From positions 4,171,327 to 4,235,326 of the forward strand of contig NZ_CP050191.1 in assembly GCF_011745145.1 (NCBI RefSeq): DNA of 64,000 nucleotides, written 5' to 3'. This stretch comes from Mycobacterium sp. DL440 (GTDB taxonomy: Bacteria; Actinomycetota; Actinomycetes; Mycobacteriales; Mycobacteriaceae). A model generated the notes under the pieces. It did no database searches. It had not been told where the DNA came from and was given only the letters and a program-made list of their open reading frames with translations. Below, piece after piece: positions 7,197 to 15,443 of the stretch (within the stretch, counting starts at the first letter, position 1; every line of letters begins with the position of its first letter). Both the position numbers and the translations under genes were made by a program.

Positions 7197-7433
7197 ATGA
7201 TCCGTTCGAAACTGATGAGGGCCGCAGCAGTCGGACTGGGTGCGTTGGCGGTGCCGGTCGGCGTCGCAGTGGCAGGCGCCGCTCCGGCCTCGGCCGGCCC
7301 GAACATCTGCGCGAGCGGTCCGTACGGCTACGTGCAGGCTTGCGTCGAAGGTCCCGGGTGGGGCGGGTGGTACGACAACGGTCCGCGTTGGCATGGCCGT
7401 GGCCACGGCCATGGACATGGTCACGACGACTGA
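7197..7433 (+). CDS. Small exported His/Gly-rich protein
   Basis: The 78-residue precursor starts at ATG 7197; GGAGGT ends 4 bases before it, while the alternative GTG at 7191 overlaps that sequence. A Sec signal (MIRSKLMRAAAVGLGALA...) ends in ASA near residue 33, leaving a mature peptide of about 45 residues. It has two cysteines (C-x-S then QAC), several Gly-Trp pairs, and a C-terminal GRGHGHGHGHDD run that could bind divalent metals. Small secreted mycobacterial proteins of this kind are common and mostly uncharacterised. It is monocistronic, with a strong terminator immediately after it. Confidence 0.85.
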   Translation: MIRSKLMRAAAVGLGALAVPVGVAVAGAAPASAGPNICASGPYGYVQACVEGPGWGGWYDNGPRWHGRGHGHGHGHDD

Positions 7434-7451
7434 GTCGGTTTAAACACGGGT

Positions 7452-7497
7452 AACGCCGTGGCGGGGATCCGAGCCTGGGTTTCCGCCACGGCGTTTT
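7452..7497 (+). terminator. Intrinsic terminator after the His-rich exported protein gene
   Basis: Perfect 13-bp arms AACGCCGTGGCGG and CCGCCACGGCGTT with an 18-base loop, followed by a short T run. It lies 19 bases after the stop codon and would also isolate the downstream thiolase operon. Confidence 0.85.
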
Positions 7498-7546
7498 CTC
7501 GCTGAACCGCCTTAGTCACTCTCTTAGTTGTAGTAGCGTCGGCGCC

Positions 7547-8761
7547 ATGGACGACGTCTGGATTCTCGGCGGCTACCAGAGCGATTTCGCCCGCAACCTG
7601 ACCCGTGAGCAGGTCGACTTCGCCGGGCTCACCCTCGAGGTTGTCGACCACACCCTGAACAGCGCCAGGATCGACGCCACCGGCATCGGAGTCGTCCACG
7701 TCGCAAACGCCTTCGGCGACCTGTTCGCCGGTCAGGCACACCTCGGCGCCATGCCGGCCACCGTGCATCCCGACCTGTGGGGGACCCCGGCGGCTCGGCA
7801 CGAGGCCGCATGCGCGTCGGGGAGCGTTGCGACCCTCGCGGCGATCGCCGACCTGCGCTCCGGCGCCTACGACAGCGCCCTGGTTATCGGGGTGGAACTG
7901 GAGAAGACGGTCCCCGGCGATACCGCCGCAGCACACCTCGGCGCCGCCGCGTGGACCGGTCATGAAGCGAACGACGCCAAGTTCGTGTGGCCATCGATGT
8001 TCTCCGAGGTGGCCGACGCCTACGGCCAGCGCTACGGCCTCGATGCCGGACATCTGCGCGCCATCGCCACACTGAACTTTCGCAACGCCCGGGCCAACCC
8101 CAACGCACAGACCCGCGACTGGACGGTGCCCGACCCAATCGAGGATGACGACGCGACCAATCCACTGGTGGAAGGCCGACTGCGCCGCTTCGATTGCAGC
8201 CAGATGACCGACGGCGGGGCCGGTCTGGTGTTGGTCAGCGACACCTACCTGCGCGCCCACCCACACGCCCGGCCCATCGCGCGCATCGACGGCTGGGGCC
8301 ACCGCACGGTCGGACTGGGGTTGCGGCAGAAACTCGACCGCAGCGCGACCGATCCGTACCTGATGCCGCATGTGCGCCTTGCCGTGCTGGACGCGTTGGG
8401 CCGCGCCGGCGCGACACTCGACGATCTCGACGGGTTCGAGGTCCACGACTGCTTCACTCCCAGCGAGTACCTCGCCATCGACCACATCGGCCTCACCGGC
8501 CCCGGCGAATCCTGGAAGGCCATCGAGAACGGCGAGATCGAGATCGGCGGGCGGCTTCCGATCAATCCCAGCGGCGGATTGATCGGCGGTGGCCACCCGG
8601 TCGGCGCCTCCGGGCTACGGATGCTGTTCGACGCCGCCAAGCAGGTCAGCGCCACCGCGGGGCCGTACCAGGTCGAGGGCGCAAAGACCTTCGGCACCTT
8701 GAACTTTGGCGGCAGCACCGCCACCACCGTCAGCTTCGTCGTGGGAGGCGCCCAGCAATGA
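7547..8761 (+). CDS. Thiolase-family protein (acetyl-CoA acetyltransferase-like)
   Basis: The 404-residue protein has the thiolase nucleophile loop HEAACASG (Cys89), the HDCFTPSEY segment near residue 300, and GGGHPVGASG near 345, which carries the catalytic His. The usual C-terminal Cys-x-Gly loop is not present; the matching place reads LNFGGSTATTVSF. That variation is seen in SCP2-like and other non-canonical thiolases, so true thiolysis is not certain. Its stop overlaps the start of a carotenoid-oxygenase-family gene (ATGA), giving a two- or three-gene operon with a tandem-HxlR regulator. The pairing suggests side-chain shortening of an apocarotenoid- or phenylpropanoid-like acid, which is inference. 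Confidence 0.88.
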   Translation: MDDVWILGGYQSDFARNLTREQVDFAGLTLEVVDHTLNSARIDATGIGVVHVANAFGDLFAGQAHLGAMPATVHPDLWGTPAARHEAACASGSVATLAAIADLRSGAYDSALVIGVELEKTVPGDTAAAHLGAAAWTGHEANDAKFVWPSMFSEVADAYGQRYGLDAGHLRAIATLNFRNARANPNAQTRDWTVPDPIEDDDATNPLVEGRLRRFDCSQMTDGGAGLVLVSDTYLRAHPHARPIARIDGWGHRTVGLGLRQKLDRSATDPYLMPHVRLAVLDALGRAGATLDDLDGFEVHDCFTPSEYLAIDHIGLTGPGESWKAIENGEIEIGGRLPINPSGGLIGGGHPVGASGLRMLFDAAKQVSATAGPYQVEGAKTFGTLNFGGSTATTVSFVVGGAQQ

Positions 8762-10209
8762 ACACCGAAGTTGTGGCCAAGTACCTGTCCACCCTGCCCG
8801 AGGACGACGACCACCCTTACCGCACCGGGGCGTGGCGTCCGCAGACCACCGAATGGGATTCCGACGACCTGCGGGTCATCGACGGCGAGATCCCGACCGA
8901 CCTCGACGGTGTCTACCTGCGCAACACCGAGAACCCACTGCATCCGGCATTGCAGACCTACCACCCGTTCGACGGGGACGGGATGCTGCACATCGTCGGC
9001 TTCCGCGACGGAAAAGCGTTCTACCGCAACAGGTTCATCCGCACCGACGGTCTCCTGGCCGAAATCGAGGCCGGCGGCCCGCTGTGGCCGGGTGTTGCCG
9101 AACCGATCGAACTGGCCAAACGCGACCACGGCTGGGGCGCCCGCACGCTGATGAAGGACGCCTCCAGCACAGACGTGACCGTGCACCGTGGCGTCGCGCT
9201 CACCAGCTTCTACCAGTGCGGCGACCTGTACCGCATCGACCCGTACACCGGCGATGCCCTGGGCAAGGAGGACTGGGGCGGGGCGTTTCCCGCCGAGTGG
9301 GGCGTCTCGGCGCATCCCAAAGCCGACGACGCCACTGGCGAACTGCTGTTCTTCAACTACGGCAAGCAAGCGCCGTACATGCACTACGGCGTGGTGGACG
9401 CCGACAACCGCCTCGCGCACTACGTCGACGTCGAACTGCCCGGGCCGCGGTTGCCCCACGACATGGCGTTCACCGAAAACTACGTGATCCTCAACGACTT
9501 TCCGTTGTTCTGGGATGCCGAATTCCTCAAGAACAACGTGCACCTGCCCAAGCTGCACCGCGACATGCCGTCCCGGTTCGCAATCCTCCCCCGCCGCGGC
9601 GGGACAGGCGACGTCAAGTGGTTCGAGGCCGACACCACTTATGTCCTGCACTTCACCAACGCCTACGAAGACGTCGACGAAATCGTGCTCGACGGGTTCT
9701 TCCAGGGCAACGCGACACCGGCCCTGGCGCTGGACAAGATGCAGACCAGGCTGCATCGCTGGCGGTTCAACCTGGTGACCGGCCAGACCCGCGAGGAGCA
9801 ATTGTCCGACAGCATCACCGAATTCGGCATGATCAACCCCGGTCACGCCGGGCGCGACTACCGCTACGCCTATGCCGCCACCGGGAAGCCGGGCTGGTTC
9901 CTGTTCGACGGATTGGTCCGCCACGACCTGCACACCGGATCCGAACAGCGCTATGCCTTTGAAGACGGCGTGTACGGCAGCGAGGCTGCCATGGCGCCGC
10001 GAGTGGGCAGCTCCGGCGAGGACGACGGCTATCTGGTCACCATCACCACCGACATGAACGACGACGCCTCCTACTGCCTGGTGTTCGACGCGGCCCGGGT
10101 CCCTGACGGACCGGTGTGCAAACTCGCTCTGCCGGAACGGGTTTCCAGCGGGACCCACTCCACCTGGGCACCCGGTGACGAGCTGCGCCGATGGCTGGTG
10201 CGTGACTGA
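8758..10209 (+). CDS. Carotenoid cleavage oxygenase family protein (RPE65 / lignostilbene dioxygenase type)
   Basis: The 483-residue protein has the four spaced histidines expected to hold the non-haem iron on the seven-bladed propeller: in WGVSAHP (about residue 183), LPHDMAFTENY (about 238), YVLHFTNAYED (about 299) and GTHSTWAPGD near the C-terminus (about 470). An N-terminal FDGDGMLH segment is also typical. The family cleaves conjugated double bonds with O2. The ATG overlaps the thiolase stop by four bases; the much longer upstream open frame is the thiolase shadow. No signal peptide is visible. The substrate could be a carotenoid, apocarotenoid or stilbene; the thiolase neighbour does not distinguish these. 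Confidence 0.92.
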   Translation: MNTEVVAKYLSTLPEDDDHPYRTGAWRPQTTEWDSDDLRVIDGEIPTDLDGVYLRNTENPLHPALQTYHPFDGDGMLHIVGFRDGKAFYRNRFIRTDGLLAEIEAGGPLWPGVAEPIELAKRDHGWGARTLMKDASSTDVTVHRGVALTSFYQCGDLYRIDPYTGDALGKEDWGGAFPAEWGVSAHPKADDATGELLFFNYGKQAPYMHYGVVDADNRLAHYVDVELPGPRLPHDMAFTENYVILNDFPLFWDAEFLKNNVHLPKLHRDMPSRFAILPRRGGTGDVKWFEADTTYVLHFTNAYEDVDEIVLDGFFQGNATPALALDKMQTRLHRWRFNLVTGQTREEQLSDSITEFGMINPGHAGRDYRYAYAATGKPGWFLFDGLVRHDLHTGSEQRYAFEDGVYGSEAAMAPRVGSSGEDDGYLVTITTDMNDDASYCLVFDAARVPDGPVCKLALPERVSSGTHSTWAPGDELRRWLVRD

Positions 10210-11119
10210 CACGCAGTTGCCGGCCGGCGGTACCAACGCCGTCGGGCAGATGTTGGCTCTCGTCGGCGACGAATGGACACTGCTGGTGATGCAGCAGGCG
10301 CTGCTGGGCGCCACTCGTTACGGGCAGTTCAGGATCCGGCTGCCGATCTCCAACTCGGTGCTGACCCGCCGTCTGGGCACCCTGACCGAAGACGGGCTGC
10401 TGCAATGTCACCGCTATCAGGAGCGGCCTCCACGCGACGAATACCTGATCACCGCGCGCGGCCGTGCGCTGTGGCCCGTGCTGGTGTCCATCTGGGAGTG
10501 GGAACGCCATTGGGTGCCCGAACACCGCGAATCCCTGCCTGCCATGCGGCATCTGCGTTGCGGCACCGATTTCACGCCGGTACTCACGTGTGGCGGCTGC
10601 GGTGCACCGACCAGTTCCGGCGAGGTGACCGCTGTGTGGGGGCCGAGCGGCGGCTGGGCCCGTTCGTTGCCCGTGGTCGCGACGCGGCGTCGCTCCGAGG
10701 ACGATCGTCGCGACTCTCCGTCCGGGCTGTTCCCTCAGACCATGAGCGTGCTGGGGAACCGCTGGGCGTTTGCGATCCTGGTGGCGGCCTTCACCGGCAC
10801 CACCAGGTTCTCCGAGTTTCAACGGGCGTTGGTCGCTCCGCCCGCGTCGCTGGCCGACCGCTTGCAGACCTTCCGGGGCAACGGGATTCTCACCATCACC
10901 GACGAGGACCCGCACTACCGGCTGACCCCGAAGGGCACCGCATTCCTGCCCGTGCTCGTCACGGCACTGGCCTGGGCCCAACGGTCGTTCCCCGCCGCCG
11001 AGGGCCCCGCCGTGATCCTCACCCACACCCGTTGCGGGCACCCGTTTTCCCCGGTGTTGACGTGTGATCAGTGCGGTGAGCGGCTCACCGGGGCTGCAGT
11101 GTCTGTCGTCGAACTGTGA
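10202..11119 (+). CDS. Tandem HxlR-type transcriptional regulator with two cysteine knuckles
   Basis: The start is GTG 10202, overlapping the upstream gene by 8 bases. The 305-residue protein contains two successive HxlR-like winged-helix domains: about residues 10-110 (GDEWTLLVMQQAL...YGQFRIRLPISNSVLTRRL) and 170-275 (GNRWAFAILVAAF...FSEFQRALVAPPASLADRL). Each is followed by a similar Cys-rich tail: LRCGTDFTPVLTCGGCG and TRCGHPFSPVLTCDQCG. Normal HxlR proteins are about 110 residues and dimerise, so this is effectively a covalent dimer. The C-x(8-9)-C-x2-C pattern could bind zinc or sense redox state. It probably regulates its own operon. It ends tail-to-tail, overlapping the exporter gene by 35 bases. 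Confidence 0.88.
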   Translation: MTDTQLPAGGTNAVGQMLALVGDEWTLLVMQQALLGATRYGQFRIRLPISNSVLTRRLGTLTEDGLLQCHRYQERPPRDEYLITARGRALWPVLVSIWEWERHWVPEHRESLPAMRHLRCGTDFTPVLTCGGCGAPTSSGEVTAVWGPSGGWARSLPVVATRRRSEDDRRDSPSGLFPQTMSVLGNRWAFAILVAAFTGTTRFSEFQRALVAPPASLADRLQTFRGNGILTITDEDPHYRLTPKGTAFLPVLVTALAWAQRSFPAAEGPAVILTHTRCGHPFSPVLTCDQCGERLTGAAVSVVEL

Positions 11120-12257
11120 TGGCCAGCACCACAATCAGGGCGATCCCGGTGAGCGCAACAGCCACCCACACCGGCCCGAGGCTTCCCGCCGGGCCTGGGA
11201 GCGAGGCGGCGGCCAGCGCCGGGCCGAAGGTGGCTCCGATATTCAGTGCCGCCGTCGCGTACGAGCCGCCCATGGCCGGAGCCCCGGAAGCCGCATAGAG
11301 CACCCGAGCAATGAGGGTGCTCCCCACCGCGAAGGCCAAGATTCCTTGTGCCAGGACCAGAATCAGCAATATCACCGGATGAGCTGCCAAGGCGGCCAAC
11401 GTAATCCAGCCGACAAGCAACAGCGAGCCACCCACCCCGATGACGAGGCGGGGACGATGATCGGAGAACCTGCCGGCCACCGTCACCCCGATGAGCGAGC
11501 CAAACCCGAAGAGCACCAGCGCCACCGGCACCCACAGCTCCTGCAAGCCGGCGATGTCGGTGACGATGGGTGCCAAGAACGTGAAGGTGGCGAACGTGCC
11601 CGCGTTGACCAGGGCGGCGAGGAGTAGGGCCAACACCAGTCTCGGCGATTTGAGTTGAGTGAGCTCATCACGTAGCGCCGGTCCCTCACTCGCGGAGCCC
11701 GAATCTTCTTCGGAGCGACCGGAGATCCCGTGCAGGATGCCGAGCGCGGCGGGCAGGCACAGCAGCGCGACCGCCCAGAACGCAGACCGCCATCCCAGAA
11801 GTGCACCCAGCACTGCGCCGCCGGGCACACCCGCGATGGTCGCCACTGTCGTCCCGCCGAGCAGTACCGACAGCGCGCGTCCCCTCTGATCTGCCGCTAC
11901 CAGAGCGGCGGCCGCGCTGAGCGCAACCGCCAAGAATCCGGCATTGGCCAGTGCGGCGATGACGCGGGTGCCGAGGAGGATCGTGAAGTTTGGTGTCAGC
12001 GCGCCGACAACGTGGCAGAGCGCAAAGACGACCACACATCCGAGCAGGCTGGTCCGGGCCGGCCACCGACGCGCGAGCACGGCCATGGCCGGCGCACCGA
12101 TGACCATTCCGACGGCAAAAGCGGAGGTCAGTAGGCCGGCAGCGCCGACCGTGACGCCGAGACCGGCGGCGATATCCGGAACAAGCCCGGCGAGCATGAA
12201 TTCCGAGGTGCCCATGGCGAAGACCGCGAGGGCAAGAAGATAGAGAGCGAAAGGCAT
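11085..12257 (-). CDS. MFS drug exporter, Cmx/CmrA chloramphenicol-efflux type
   Basis: The 390-residue protein has 12 hydrophobic segments and the DHA1-family entry sequence MPFALYLLALAVFAMGTSEF, closely recalling actinobacterial Cmx/CmrA chloramphenicol exporters. A short acidic cytoplasmic loop (SGRSEEDSGSASEGP) separates the two six-helix halves, and motif-A-like FSDHRPR follows helix 8. It should export hydrophobic drugs by proton antiport. GGAG lies 7 bases before the ATG. It is transcribed towards the tandem-HxlR gene, overlapping it by 35 bases at the 3' ends. Chloramphenicol as substrate is family inference; housekeeping MFS pumps of this branch are common in soil mycobacteria. Confidence 0.85.
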   Translation of the reverse strand: MPFALYLLALAVFAMGTSEFMLAGLVPDIAAGLGVTVGAAGLLTSAFAVGMVIGAPAMAVLARRWPARTSLLGCVVVFALCHVVGALTPNFTILLGTRVIAALANAGFLAVALSAAAALVAADQRGRALSVLLGGTTVATIAGVPGGAVLGALLGWRSAFWAVALLCLPAALGILHGISGRSEEDSGSASEGPALRDELTQLKSPRLVLALLLAALVNAGTFATFTFLAPIVTDIAGLQELWVPVALVLFGFGSLIGVTVAGRFSDHRPRLVIGVGGSLLLVGWITLAALAAHPVILLILVLAQGILAFAVGSTLIARVLYAASGAPAMGGSYATAALNIGATFGPALAAASLPGPAGSLGPVWVAVALTGIALIVVLAITVRRQTLQPR

Positions 12258-12572
12258 TGGGCACTCCGAGGCAAGAGAACGAACAGGAGGCGTCTCGTCA
12301 CCACGGCCAGCACCAGACAGGTGCGGAAAAACTGAAGAGTCAGTAATTCAGGGAGCTGACGGCGTGACCGAAAGCCCCCATCTTGTGCGCTTCAGGGCTC
12401 GACATGCCGCCACCCTACTAAAGACTCTCCCCAATCGCGCAACCGAAATCTGCCGGTGTCCGAGGGGGACACTCACGTTCCCACCCGGAAATGAATTTCA
12501 GTTGACAGAGTCATCCGACTCGAAGAAGAGTGGCCAGCTGACCGAACACGGAACACAACGACGGGTTTTCAG
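12258..12572. other. Divergent intergenic region between the exporter and the P-loop kinase genes
   Basis: About 315 bases without a supported gene. On the plus strand TTGACA at 12502-12507 could be a -35 for the kinase gene, followed at 12508-12521 by the small inverted repeat GAGTC-ATCC-GACTC, a possible operator. On the minus strand a short open frame starting at GTG 12313 runs into the exporter start codon, but it lacks a ribosome binding site. No stable attenuator-like structure was recognised. Confidence 0.4.
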
Positions 12573-13109
12573 ATGAGCGGAACCGTGATCATTCTGACCG
12601 GCCCACCCGGAGCAGGGAAGAGCACCATTGCTGCCGCACTCGCCCGAAGCTTCGACCGGGGAGTGCACCTGCATACCGATGACTTCTGGCACTACATAGT
12701 CGCCGGAGCGATCCCACCATACGAGCCAGCATCCGCCGCCCAGAATCAGACCGTGATGGACGTTATCGCGCGAGCTGCCTTCACCTATGCGGCAGGTGGA
12801 TTCACAACCGTGCTGGACGGTATCGTCGGGCCGTGGATGCTCGAGCACTTTCACGGCCACCCGCCTGACATCACCATCCACTACGTCGTGCTGCGGCCCA
12901 GCCGCGACACCGCCCTTGCGCGAGCCCAGGCTCGTACCGAACCTGACGCACTTGTCGACGAGCAGCCGATTGTCACGATGTGGGATCAATTCGCATCCCT
13001 AGGTGACTACGCGCCGCACGTACTCGACACCTCAAAAGACATGGCGCACCAGACAATCCAACGTGTCGAAAGTGCTATTGCTTCCAACAGCTTCCGCCTC
13101 CACCTCTAG
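12573..13109 (+). CDS. P-loop NTPase / small-molecule kinase-like protein
   Basis: The 178-residue protein has a Walker A GPPGAGKST at residues 10-18 and, near residue 35, the aspartate pair HLHTDDFW found in AAA_33/gluconate-kinase-like phosphotransferases. A LDGIVGPWML segment near residue 90 resembles the Walker B/substrate aspartate region. This fold includes shikimate-kinase-like and chloramphenicol-phosphotransferase-like enzymes. The length equals that recalled for the Streptomyces chloramphenicol phosphotransferase, but the P-loop and aspartate motifs differ, so no resistance function is claimed. It sits divergently beside a Cmx-type exporter. Function is unknown beyond ATP-dependent phosphorylation as a likely activity. 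Confidence 0.8.
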   Translation: MSGTVIILTGPPGAGKSTIAAALARSFDRGVHLHTDDFWHYIVAGAIPPYEPASAAQNQTVMDVIARAAFTYAAGGFTTVLDGIVGPWMLEHFHGHPPDITIHYVVLRPSRDTALARAQARTEPDALVDEQPIVTMWDQFASLGDYAPHVLDTSKDMAHQTIQRVESAIASNSFRLHL

Positions 13110-13131
13110 GTCAAAGCGACCGACAGGCCGC

Positions 13132-13725
13132 CTACCAGCGGTTGAGCCGGAACTCCAGGTTGTTGCGCGCAGCGGGCCATTCGATGTCCAGAATCGAGTA
13201 CACGACGGTGTCACGACGCGACCCGTCGGGCAGCAACTGTTGGCTGCGCAGTATCCCGTCGAGCTTGGCACCGAGCCGTTCGATGGCCGCACGGCTGGCG
13301 AAGTTGAAGAAGTGGGTCCGGAATTCGACTGCCACACAATTCAACTCGTCGAATGCATGGCTGAGCATCAACAGCTTGGTCTCGGCGTTGACGCCGCTAC
13401 GGCGCACATCGGCCACGTACCAGGTATGCCCGATCTCCAGCCGCCGGTTCGGGCCGTCGACATGCAGGTAGCTGGAAGACCCCACCAGCCTGCCGTCGAG
13501 GTTGCGCACCACGAAGGTCACGCCGTGATCGGCCGCGCGCAGTTCGAACATGCGCTGCACCCACTCGGCGGCACTGCCGGGCCGCGGCGTCATCGTGTAC
13601 CAGAGCGAGCCCAACTCACCGTCCGCGGCGGCGGCGTCGATCTCGGGGATGTGCTCGGTCGTCAACGGTTCCAGCGTCACCCAACGCTGTCCGGTCAGCT
13701 CCACGGGCGTGATGAATTCGCTCAT
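13132..13725 (-). CDS. GNAT-family N-acetyltransferase (RimJ/RimL-like)
   Basis: The 197-residue protein begins with the RimJ/RimL layout (TGQRWVTLEPLTTEHIPEI) and has the beta-strand pair FVVRNLDGRLVGSSSYL. IEIGHTWY-like strand 5 follows, then the acetyl-CoA loop VRRSGVNAETKLLMLSHAF, which varies from the usual Q/RxxGxG/A. The C-terminal NFASRAAIERLGAKLDG is the typical N-x-x-S-x-x-x-x-E-x-x-G helix. It should acetylate an amine, on a protein N-terminus or small molecule. The ATG overlaps the stop of the upstream membrane-protein gene (ATGA), so the two are co-transcribed. The larger open frame extending to 14121 is out of register with that membrane protein and not real. Confidence 0.88.
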   Translation of the reverse strand: MSEFITPVELTGQRWVTLEPLTTEHIPEIDAAAADGELGSLWYTMTPRPGSAAEWVQRMFELRAADHGVTFVVRNLDGRLVGSSSYLHVDGPNRRLEIGHTWYVADVRRSGVNAETKLLMLSHAFDELNCVAVEFRTHFFNFASRAAIERLGAKLDGILRSQQLLPDGSRRDTVVYSILDIEWPAARNNLEFRLNRW

Positions 13726-14141
13726 CCGCGGCCTGACGTCGACAACAATGACCACACCGAACACAACCCGGCCAGCACCGCCATGGCACCGCCGACGTAC
13801 AGCCCGTAACCCGCGGTGACCGGCCCCTTGACGTTCAGCGTGTAGTACCACACCGTCAACGCCACGAGGGCCAGCGAAATCAGCAGCCCCGCAGCTGAAG
13901 CCCACCGCTGCGACAGCCCGCGCCCGGCCATCGCACCGGCCACGATCAATCCGGCGCCCAACAGAACGATCAGCTGCCCGGCGCCGAAACCACGCGGCAG
14001 CACGATGCTTCCCACTGCCCCGCCGATCGCATTGGCCCGGCCGCCGCCGTTGGCGCTGGTGGTCAGCCACGGCAACCAGGCGACCACCACCAGGACCGCA
14101 GCACATAATGCCACCAGCCACCCTGGACGCAGACGAACCAT
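13722..14141 (-). CDS. Four-helix membrane protein, hypothetical
   Basis: The 139-residue protein has four hydrophobic helices (about residues 8-27, 52-72, 80-102 and 110-135). A Gly/Ala-rich linker follows the first, and a periplasmic segment is possible between helices 1 and 2 (TTSANGGGRANAIGG). This topology resembles the Trp-rich tryptophan-associated or DUF-type small membrane proteins of mycobacteria, but no signature is clear. It is translationally coupled to the downstream acetyltransferase (ATGA). Its start codon lies only about 20 bases from the divergent cupin gene start, so both transcripts must have almost no leader. Confidence 0.8.
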   Translation of the reverse strand: MVRLRPGWLVALCAAVLVVVAWLPWLTTSANGGGRANAIGGAVGSIVLPRGFGAGQLIVLLGAGLIVAGAMAGRGLSQRWASAAGLLISLALVALTVWYYTLNVKGPVTAGYGLYVGGAMAVLAGLCSVWSLLSTSGRG

Positions 14142-14160
14142 GACGACGAGACTATCGGGT

Positions 14161-14613
14161 GTGACCGAACTTCCCGACTGGGCCAGACGGCTCGACCTCG
14201 CCCCGCACCCCGAGGGCGGGTGGTACCGAGAAACGTGGCGCAGCGAACTGACGGTAAGCCAGTCTTCGCTGCCATCGGGCTACTCCGGACCGCGCAGCGC
14301 CGGCACCGCGATCCTGTTCCTGCTCATGCCGGGCCAACAGTCGGCCTGGCACACCGTCCGCAGTGCCGAACTCTGGTTCCACCACCGGGGCAGCCCGCTG
14401 GTCCTGGAGATCGGCGCTGACAGGAAAACTGCGGCCGCGCGGCTACTGGGCCCGGACATCGAAGCCGGGCAACACCCGCAACTGCTGGTGCCGCCCGGCC
14501 ACTGGCAGCGCGCGAAGCCACGCGACGACGAGCCTGCCCTGGTCAGTTGCGTGGTGGTACCCGGCTTCGACTTCGCCGACTTCGCGCTCAGCCCTGCAGC
14601 GACGACAGATTGA
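14161..14613 (+). CDS. Cupin-5 family (DUF985) protein
   Basis: From GTG 14161 the protein is 150 residues; an in-frame ATG at 14140 would add seven residues but overlaps the divergent start. The first conserved block is ELPDWARRLDLAPHPEGGWYRETWRS, the characteristic opening of cupin_5 proteins. A beta-barrel follows with GTAILFLLMPGQQSAWHTVRSAELWFHHRG, carrying the cupin histidines, and later QLLVPPGHWQRA. Members are single-domain cupins of unclear activity. GACTAT just upstream could be the -10 of a leaderless transcript. The 3' end overlaps the convergent glyoxalase gene by 26 bases. Confidence 0.85.
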   Translation: MTELPDWARRLDLAPHPEGGWYRETWRSELTVSQSSLPSGYSGPRSAGTAILFLLMPGQQSAWHTVRSAELWFHHRGSPLVLEIGADRKTAAARLLGPDIEAGQHPQLLVPPGHWQRAKPRDDEPALVSCVVVPGFDFADFALSPAATTD

Positions 14614-15361
14614 ACCCGGCACCGGTCGGATCGGCCACCGCGGCCAGCCGCCCGTAGGGGGTGTCCTCGGCCGGACGCATCACCGAACCACCGTTCGCGA
14701 CGACCAACTCGATCGTCTTGTCCACGTCGTCGGATCCGAAGAACGTGGTCCAGGTCGAGGGCGTGCCCTCGGGGATGAACGCCGATCCGTCCATCACACC
14801 GACCAATTCCTCACCGTCGAATGCCGCTGTGCTGTACCGGAACTCGTCGGTATCCGACACCCCCTGAGTGGTCCAGCCGAACACTTCCCGGTAGAAGTCC
14901 AGTGCCTTGGCGTAGTCGCTGGTGGTCAGTTGGTGATACACCGGCGCGCTCGCCTCGTTGAACAATGCGAAGCCCTCGTGCCCGGCCGGCTGCCAGATAC
15001 CGAAGAACCCGTTGGCGGTGTCGGTCATCATCGCCATCCGGCCCTTGGCCGGGATGTCCATCACGCCACCGCAGTTGCTCCCGCCGGCCGCGATGGCCGC
15101 CGCCACCGTGGCATCGGCATCCGCGGTGTGCAGATAGGTGGTCCAGGCATCGGGTGCGTTCCACTGCGGATCATTGCGCATCAGCCCGGCCACCACCTGC
15201 CCGTCGACGGATGCAGTGACGTAGCCGCCGTACTCGGGGCCGCCGGTCTCATACGTCCAGCCGAACACCGCACCGTAGAACTGCTGGGCACGCTCAAGGT
15301 CGGACGTGGTCAGGTCGATCCAGTTGGGGGCGCCCAGCGGGGCGCTCTGACGGGTAACCAC
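14588..15361 (-). CDS. Two-domain VOC (glyoxalase/bleomycin-resistance) protein
   Basis: The 257-residue protein has two tandem vicinal-oxygen-chelate domains. Each begins with the same pattern: NWIDLTTSDLERAQQFYGAVFGW at about residues 12-35 and YHQLTTSDYAKALDFYREVFGW at about 142-163. Such proteins bind a metal and act on small thiol- or diol-type substrates or bind toxins; this subclass has no settled reaction. It starts at GTG, with GAAGGAG 8 to 9 bases upstream. It ends convergently within the cupin gene. A second two-domain VOC protein of the same class occurs at 45884. Confidence 0.85.
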   Translation of the reverse strand: MVTRQSAPLGAPNWIDLTTSDLERAQQFYGAVFGWTYETGGPEYGGYVTASVDGQVVAGLMRNDPQWNAPDAWTTYLHTADADATVAAAIAAGGSNCGGVMDIPAKGRMAMMTDTANGFFGIWQPAGHEGFALFNEASAPVYHQLTTSDYAKALDFYREVFGWTTQGVSDTDEFRYSTAAFDGEELVGVMDGSAFIPEGTPSTWTTFFGSDDVDKTIELVVANGGSVMRPAEDTPYGRLAAVADPTGAGFNLSSLQG

Positions 15362-15443
15362 GATATTTCTCCTTCATGGAATGGACAGTCGCTAGGTCTG
15401 ACCATCGCCGCCCTGAAAACTCATCGTCCACTCGCGGGGAAAA

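Noticed and set aside
8245..10314. 689-codon minus-strand open frame
   Set aside because: Antisense to the thiolase and carotenoid oxygenase genes, with no recognisable motif.
12128..12313. Possible leader peptide for the Cmx-type exporter
   Set aside because: The GTG start has no ribosome site, the frame runs through the exporter start without a stop, and no attenuator hairpin covering the exporter ribosome site was found.
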